A stretch of DNA of 64,000 nt, from the NCBI RefSeq assembly GCF_001244995.1, contig NZ_LN869529.1, positions 441,454 to 505,453 on the forward strand, written 5' to 3'. How positions within the stretch are numbered: position 1 is the first letter of the stretch; every line of letters starts with the position of its first letter. Of the stretch, positions 60,701 through 64,000 are shown piece after piece. The DNA comes from Intestinimonas massiliensis (ex Afouda et al. 2020) (lineage in GTDB: Bacteria; Bacillota; Clostridia; Oscillospirales; Oscillospiraceae). The notes beneath the pieces are model-generated. The model saw only the letters and a program-made list of their open reading frames with translations. It had not been told where the DNA came from and did not search any database. A program made the translations under genes and the position numbers.

Positions 60701-62462
60701 CGGTACTCCTATCTCAAACAGTATGGTGGAACTCTATACCATTCAGCGATACTTGCAGTACAACACGCTTGTGAAAAACAACTTGCAACACTTCGACTCG
60801 TGGGCAAGTACCTTCGGAGAGACTGTAACAGCCGTTGAGCTTACCCCGGAGGGAACGGGTTACAGAGCGAAAACCCGCTTTGCAAAATTCTATAACCTTC
60901 CGGAGCTTATGGCAATGTTTAAGGAGGTTGCCGACATTAAGACGGCGGATATGCTGGAGCTGCCTGTGCCGGAAGCACACTTCCACAATGTTGCGGTCAA
61001 GCCGTCGGAAATGCAGAAAGAAATGGTTGCTTCCCTTGCGGAACGAGCCGAGAAAGTCCGTGGCGGCGGTGTGGATTCGAGTGTGGATAATATGCTCAAA
61101 ATCACAAACGACGGCAGAAAGCTGGCACTTGACCAGCGTATGCTAAACGATATGCTGCCTGATTTTGAGGGCAGTAAAATCAACGCCTGCGTCGATAACA
61201 TCTACCGTATTTGGGAGGAAACAGCCGATAAAAAATCGGCACAGCTTGTGTTCTGCGACCTCTCAACGCCAAAGAATGACGGCACATTCTCGGTGTATAA
61301 CGATATCAGAAAAAAGCTCATAGAGCGTGGTGTCCCCGAAAGCGAAGTCCGCTTTATCCACGAAGCAGATACCGATGTGAAGAAAAAAGAACTGTTCCAA
61401 AAGACCCGTAAAGGCGAGGTCAGAGTGCTTCTCGGTTCTACGCAGAAGATGGGAGCCGGCACGAATGTTCAGGACAGACTTATCGCACTTCACGATGTCG
61501 ATTGCCCGTGGAGACCGTCAGACTTGGAGCAGCGTTCCGGTCGAATTATCCGTCAGGGCAACTCAAACCCTGATGTAGATATTTACCGCTATGTAACGGA
61601 GCAGACCTTTGACGCATATCTCTATCAGCTTGTAGAGGGAAAGCAAAAATTCGCCAGTCAGATTATGACGAGCAAATCTCCGGTGCGTTCTGCCGAGGAT
61701 ATTGATGAAACCGCCCTGTCCTATGCAGAGATTAAAATGCTTGCCACCGGCAATCCGTATATTAAGGAAAAGATGGATTTGGATATTCAAGTCCAAAAGC
61801 TGAAGCTCTTAAAATCCAACTTTCTATCAGAAAAATACGCTTTGGAGGATAAGATAATCAAATATTATCCGCAGAGAATTACAGCTTTGGAAAACCGTAT
61901 TGAAGGCTTGAAGCAAGATGTAGAAACTGCGAAACAGCACCCGAAACCAACGGACGACCGCTTTGTCGGTATGGAGGTTAAGGGTGTTTTTTATTCCGAA
62001 AAAGCCGACGCCGGTAAAGCAATCATTGAAGTCTGTAAGCAGATGAACAGCCCCGACCCTATTCCTCTCGGCAAGTACCGAGGGTTTGAAACGGAGCTGC
62101 TTTTTAATACCGCAGAGCGAAATTATGAGGTTCGACTGAAGGGTGCGACAAGCAGAAATGTTCCTCTCGGCGATGACGCACACGGCAATATTATCCGTCT
62201 TGATAACGGAATTGAGAGATTTGCCGAGAGCTTATCGCTTGCGGAAAATGACCTTGAGAACACCAAAAATCAGTTGGAAACCGCAAAGAAAGAAGTCCAA
62301 AAACCATTTATCCAAGAGGAAGAATTGAAAACAAAGCTTGCCCGACTGGACGAGCTGAATATCTTGCTCAATATGGATAAGCGAGAAAACGAAATTGTCG
62401 GCGGCGAACCCGATGAGGGCGAAGTGCCGAAGACACGAAAGGAGAAAACCTATGAACGATAA
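54798..62462 (+). CDS. Giant polyvalent protein: ArdC-like N terminus, N6-adenine methylase and SNF2-type helicase
   Basis: The 2554-residue protein is typical of large clostridial elements. Residues about 1-110 look ArdC/LPD-like (NPVNWQSFLKTAGRNFRLRF). About 250-395 is a low-complexity hydrophilic linker. About 690-950 contains accessory domains. The methyltransferase region carries LLEPSCGIGNFIGMLPE (about 1077-1093) and GNVPFGDF (about 1142) in place of the usual NPPF. The helicase has HAVGAGKTFEMVAAAM (Walker A, about 1753), DESHYYKN (about 1915), ATGTPISNSMVELY and RSGRIIRQGNSNPDVDIYRY (about 2250). The C terminus is a coiled coil. Role: probably establishment or protection of incoming DNA (inference). 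GTG start after AAGGAGGTG. Confidence 0.9.
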   Translation: MARKFDLISELYERTCFAVTDNPVNWQSFLKTAGRNFRLRFDEQLLIYAQRPDATAVLEIERWNGTFGRWVNRGAKGIAVFEDADRSRQRLIHYFDISDTHESRHSRTVPIWEMRPDYEAEVIETLENTFGAVNDTTSIENVVKESIANAVEDNIADYISDFMSLGAGSDIEYLSADEANALYLELVRNSVSYMVMARLGLDADKVYSPDDFVGISNFNSQEVLNAVGIATSDIAEMALLPVSRTISTLSKENRIIDEQGQSEYNKDIKDERSQSDERNHIHDGGRLQSSEPEIAGADGSDSRQMVADEENLSEGTSQNPVLQSSDERDYEQSLGGGSAESERTGGNSRKADGRESGTDRADESGRYDEMGSPDEQHQELGTGNREESGNIRLEYYDRNHEDKSLPFFGGDDTIREILGTTPHLSASKEEIKDFYERNTDNATRTEYIKGIFNNDYTQLTLNDGRLVGYKTFQNVLHLWEGKYENRTAQSFYDWGVIAQHFEAMRLLGELTDTMKPLPSMDGQLTLIMGNQAEEQKTSAFTFSQEVIDAVLTRGSGVSEGKMRIYEQFEKSLSVKENADFLKNEYGWGGSYPVIIGAGIDEQHDGKGITISKGIGSDKPHITLSWSQVEKRIGDLIRMDRYLNPKEKEKYPEWLEKQEERRAKLAEQRKNREILSTAPPEPENKVDETEAQYEYHLGDSVYIGASQYEILSFDENRVMLYDFDMPLFNKELPREEFDRKVRENPMNDHLKVSVLPAEEKAVTGENEVQNDTKTVQDFSPKTGYDDAFFIDRDNESVIWMYYNPDSNAGGQYVTNTLSFDEIQQAALEYNSAEDFFDYLGSIANQELADVGTEWFLDADREFHRTPDLTDCTSATMEALIENAERTDMVATNIGNVPIEDYREIVATQNGFDSYEEMYNEGVRIGNGYDKKPEPIVPAWEQKKKSKVKSFDLHPDIPMSERHNFDLANNQVEEVNKKERFHRNYAAIKVLKDCRSENRFATPDEQKILSRYVGWGGIPEAFDERAGAWHTEYAMLKNILTPEEYASARESTLTAFYTPPEVSTAIYKVLEQMGFQEGNLLEPSCGIGNFIGMLPESMENAKVYGVELDTVSAGIAQQLYQKSSIAAQGFEEVNVPDSFFDGVIGNVPFGDFKVSDKRYDKYNFLIHDYFFAKSLDKLRPGGVMALVTSKGTMDKENSNVRKYIAQRAELLGAIRLPNDTFKGNAGTEVVSDILFLQKRDRLIDIEPDWVHLDTDENGIRMNSYFVQHPEMILGEMKMVSGRFGPEATCEPFENADLSELLNEAVSNIHGEISEYEVADELEEEDNSIPADPTVRNFSYTILDDKIYFRENSRMSPVEVSATAENRIKGMIGIRDCVRNLIELQTEDYPDSEIKQAQEKLNTLYDSFTKKYGLINSRANTSAFSDDSSYALLSALEVINEDGELERKADMFFKRTIKPHKPVTEVDTADEALAVSMGEKAAIDMEYMMELSGISEEELFSDLKGVIFLNPLYEYGNSYEPKYLMADEYLSGNVREKLATAKRSATLYPEDYTANVQALEKVQPKDLTASEISVRLGATWIPPEIFQQFMFEFLDTPRYAQWNIKVHYSQFTGEWNIEGKSYDRSNVKAYSTYGTSRINAYKIIEETLNLKDVRIFDYIEDDEGKKKAVLNKKETAIAQAKQELIKQGFQDWIWADPTRREKLTKMYNEKFNSIRPREYDGSHIVFNGMNPEIELREHQKNAVAHILYGGNTLLAHAVGAGKTFEMVAAAMESKRLGLCNKSLFVVPNHLTEQWAAEFLQLYPAANILVATKRDFETKNRKKFCGRIATGDYDAVIIGHSQFEKIPMSIERQRAILEQQLEELTDGIMDLKRNRGENFSIKQLEKSKKSVKQKLEKLNDQSRKDDVVTFEELGVDRLFIDESHYYKNLYLYTKMRNVGGIAQTEAQKSSDLFMKCRYLDELTGGRGTIFATGTPISNSMVELYTIQRYLQYNTLVKNNLQHFDSWASTFGETVTAVELTPEGTGYRAKTRFAKFYNLPELMAMFKEVADIKTADMLELPVPEAHFHNVAVKPSEMQKEMVASLAERAEKVRGGGVDSSVDNMLKITNDGRKLALDQRMLNDMLPDFEGSKINACVDNIYRIWEETADKKSAQLVFCDLSTPKNDGTFSVYNDIRKKLIERGVPESEVRFIHEADTDVKKKELFQKTRKGEVRVLLGSTQKMGAGTNVQDRLIALHDVDCPWRPSDLEQRSGRIIRQGNSNPDVDIYRYVTEQTFDAYLYQLVEGKQKFASQIMTSKSPVRSAEDIDETALSYAEIKMLATGNPYIKEKMDLDIQVQKLKLLKSNFLSEKYALEDKIIKYYPQRITALENRIEGLKQDVETAKQHPKPTDDRFVGMEVKGVFYSEKADAGKAIIEVCKQMNSPDPIPLGKYRGFETELLFNTAERNYEVRLKGATSRNVPLGDDAHGNIIRLDNGIERFAESLSLAENDLENTKNQLETAKKEVQKPFIQEEELKTKLARLDELNILLNMDKRENEIVGGEPDEGEVPKTRKEKTYER
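55624..55977 (+). CDS. tnpV: TnpV-family protein encoded in another frame inside the giant gene
   Basis: A 117-residue frame starts at ATG 55624, eight bases after AAAGGAG (55609-55615). It reads EITYTMVGDYNLPNLKLPEQ, then GRWSQMRRTYLKEHHKILYY, NLLTKGIMNSHLAEV and MMKWVRLMNNIRNSAQEIV. This is the pattern of the transposon-encoded TnpV family (ITYTxVGDYYIPDL..., YLKEHRP, MNxIRNRAEEIV). The frame of the giant gene across the same bases gives the low-complexity linker, so the TnpV frame is the older, constrained one here (inference). TnpV function is unknown. Confidence 0.75.
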   Translation: MSEITYTMVGDYNLPNLKLPEQTEVTLGRWSQMRRTYLKEHHKILYYNLLTKGIMNSHLAEVQQRASELEETLVKQMAEKAGLTEQMKAEDMMKWVRLMNNIRNSAQEIVKNQVIFA

Positions 62463-62844
62463 AATGACACCCGATAAGGAAAGAGAAAACTGCCCTTGCA
62501 GGAAATCAATCATCAACCCTTTTGACGCAATGATGATGGTTGTGGTCAGGAGACTTGATAAAGCATATCTCGAATTGAAAAGAAGCAAACCACCCGCAAA
62601 GGAAGCAGAATTTGCTCTTAGAAATGCAAAGCTTTCTTTCTACGGAGAGTTGGTTCGACAGAGCATTGAAACGGTGTTTTCGCCGGAAGAAATCATTGCT
62701 TTGTATGAAAACGACGACCTTGCGGGAGGTGCTTGGACTGTTTGGAATGACATCGGCTGCCCTGTTGACAAGATACTTATCATCATTGCAAAGCTCAGTA
62801 TCAACGAACCGATACAGAAAGCTGTTGCCGATTTGCTGATGTAG
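62452..62844 (+). CDS. Element protein (130 aa), unknown
   Basis: Begins MNDKMTPDKERENCPCRKSI and continues helical (FDAMMMVVVRRLDKAYLELK, FYGELVRQSIETVFSPEEII, ending in IDxPVDKIL-like GCPVDKILIIIAKLSI). No family is certain. GAAAGGAG precedes the ATG at 62452, which overlaps the end of the giant gene by 11 bases, so they are coupled. Confidence 0.7.
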   Translation: MNDKMTPDKERENCPCRKSIINPFDAMMMVVVRRLDKAYLELKRSKPPAKEAEFALRNAKLSFYGELVRQSIETVFSPEEIIALYENDDLAGGAWTVWNDIGCPVDKILIIIAKLSINEPIQKAVADLLM

Positions 62845-62860
62845 AACGGCGGTGATACCT

Positions 62861-63814
62861 ATGCCGTATATAGCACCGGAAGTCATAACAGAAGCCAAGC
62901 GAATGGACTTATTAACCTATCTCAGAGAGTATGAACCGGGCGAGCTTGTCAAGTTTTCAAGCAACACCTACACCACAAGAACCCACGACAGCTTGAAGAT
63001 TTCCAACGGAAAATGGATGTGGTGGTCGAGAGGTATCGGGGGCAAATCCGCCCTCGATTATCTTATCAAAGTCCGTGGAATGGATTTTGTGCAGGCGGTT
63101 CAGACCATTATGGGAAACGGTTCAGTCAGCTTTCCGACTTGCAAAAATATCAAAAGCTATGAGGAACAGCCTTTGCTTCTGCCCCAAAAAAGCCCCACTA
63201 CCGAGGTGGTATTTGATTACCTTTTCGGGCGTGGGATTGATTATGAAATCATCAACCACTGTTTGGAACAGGAGCTAATCATTGAGTCGCTCCCATATCA
63301 CAATGCTGTTTTTATCGGCTATGACGAGAACAAAGAACCTAAATACGCCGCTTACAGAGCAACAAACCAATCAAGGATTATGGGCGACTGCACCGGCAGT
63401 AAAAAGCAATATTCTTTCCGCCTGACTGCCGAAAACACCGGAGAGGTTCATCTTTTTGAGTGTGCCATTGACCTGCTTTCCTATGCAACTTTGATGAAGC
63501 TGGAGGGCAAAGACTGGCGACAGTTTAACCTTGTTTCTCTTGCGGGAGTGTATTCCCCAAAGCAGAAAATTGAGGACTCGAAAGTGCCTGTTACACTCGG
63601 CAGGCTGCTTGAAAAGGACAAAACAATCAGGCGAATTGTTCTTCATTTGGACAATGATATTGCCGGAAGAAAAGCTACCAAAGCGTTGCAGACTATTCTC
63701 TCAGATAAGTATGAAGTCGTTGACGACCCTCCCCAATACGGGAAAGATGTCAACGATTTTCTTTGTAAACGCTTAGGGATAAAGGATAAAACCGAAAGGA
63801 GTTTTGCACGATGA
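62861..63814 (+). CDS. DUF3991/TOPRIM domain protein
   Basis: The 317-residue protein begins MPYIAPEVITEAKRMDLLTY, with a primase-like zinc/beta region (TRTHDSLKISNGKWMWWSRG, GGKSALDYLIKVRGM) typical of DUF3991. It is followed by a TOPRIM domain with the acidic residues in HLFECAIDLLSYATL and VLHLDNDIAGRKATKAL. Such proteins resemble primases and help element DNA replication. ATG 62861 is used. GTG 62852 is an alternative. It overlaps the next gene by four bases (ATGA). Confidence 0.85.
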   Translation: MPYIAPEVITEAKRMDLLTYLREYEPGELVKFSSNTYTTRTHDSLKISNGKWMWWSRGIGGKSALDYLIKVRGMDFVQAVQTIMGNGSVSFPTCKNIKSYEEQPLLLPQKSPTTEVVFDYLFGRGIDYEIINHCLEQELIIESLPYHNAVFIGYDENKEPKYAAYRATNQSRIMGDCTGSKKQYSFRLTAENTGEVHLFECAIDLLSYATLMKLEGKDWRQFNLVSLAGVYSPKQKIEDSKVPVTLGRLLEKDKTIRRIVLHLDNDIAGRKATKALQTILSDKYEVVDDPPQYGKDVNDFLCKRLGIKDKTERSFAR

Positions 63815-64000
63815 AACTAAAAGAAATCAGAGAAATGTACCCGGAGGGTACGCAGATTGTACTCACTGAAATGGCTGGCGAAAGTCAAATGCCCTATGGG
63901 CTAAAAGGAACAGTTAAGTTCGTTGACGACGCCGGACAGATTCATATGAGTTGGGAAAACGGCAGCTCTCTTGCTTTGAATATTCACGAGGATACCTTTG
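63811..64000 (+). CDS. DUF4314-like protein, truncated by the window edge
   Basis: The gene starts at ATG 63811 (AAAGGAG upstream) and is cut at 64000 after 63 codons. It reads MKLKEIREMYPEGTQIVLTE, then MPYGLKGTVKFVDDAGQIHM and SWENGSSLALNIHEDTF, a small beta-barrel-like fold matching DUF4314 element proteins. Function is unknown. Confidence 0.75.
   Translation, partial: MKLKEIREMYPEGTQIVLTEMAGESQMPYGLKGTVKFVDDAGQIHMSWENGSSLALNIHEDTF

Larger units (their letters stand above)
41060..64000. mobile_element. Left part of an integrative conjugative element or integrated plasmid
   Basis: Everything from just after lysS to the window edge is AT-richer than the core and carries typical element genes: parA/parB, an LPXTG-like adhesin, a giant methylase-helicase, TnpV, DUF3991/TOPRIM and DUF4314-like genes, plus an antibiotic-resistance gene. 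Transfer genes (relaxase, VirB4, VirD4) and a recombinase are not in this window, so the type and right boundary are unknown. Confidence 0.7.

Overview
The window looks like a chromosomal segment of a Gram-positive gut anaerobe of the class Clostridia, probably an Oscillospiraceae/Flavonifractor-like lineage (inference). The core genes are GC-rich, use strong AAGGAGG-type ribosome binding sites and SigA promoters of the TTGACA-N17-TATAAT type, and carry Firmicute-type gene sets (rpoB-rpoC, an L7Ae-like gene followed by rpsL-rpsG-fusA-tuf, ftsEX, a CdaR-like regulator). Two accessory blocks flank this core.

1-3.6 kb: a small cluster on the + strand encodes an ADP-ribose-binding macrodomain protein with a C-terminal HTH-like region, an AT-rich gene of unknown function, a short von Willebrand A protein and an ADP-ribosylglycohydrolase. 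A DUF6076-like zinc-finger gene follows on the - strand. 4.7-13.8 kb: a decayed integrative/mobilizable element. It has a long structured leader, an excisionase-like HTH gene, a replication-initiator-like HTH gene, a ribbon-helix-helix gene, a relaxase cut off after about 50 codons, a DUF6809-like gene, two overlapping tyrosine recombinase genes and a McrB-McrC type IV restriction pair. The block ends at a tRNA-Pro(UGG) gene on the - strand. Two displaced 5' halves of tRNA-Pro genes lie beyond it, as if the locus had been used repeatedly as an integration site.

14.3-41.06 kb: the conserved core. rpoB and rpoC have their own promoter. They are followed by the L7Ae-like gene, rpsL, rpsG, fusA and tuf, a MscS channel, a DUF4830-like membrane protein, an RsuA-type pseudouridine synthase, a CdaR/PucR-type regulator, ftsE-ftsX with a LytM-type hydrolase activator and a PDZ/S41 protease, a YibE/F membrane protein, a lipoprotein alkaline phosphatase, an unknown protein, greA and lysS.

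41.06-64 kb (running off the right edge): a large AT-richer integrative conjugative element or integrated plasmid. It starts just after lysS with a repeated zinc-ribbon protein carrying a nuclease-like tail, then an aminoglycoside 6-adenylyltransferase and a nucleoside phosphorylase on the - strand, a long structured leader, parA-parB, a Pro/Glu/Thr-rich lipoprotein, a 1416-residue thioester/Cna-B surface adhesin, a run of small element proteins, a 2554-residue methylase-helicase polyprotein, a DUF3991/TOPRIM protein and the start of a DUF4314-like gene. The most unusual observation is that a TnpV-family gene with its own good ribosome binding site is encoded in another reading frame inside the linker of the giant methylase-helicase gene.
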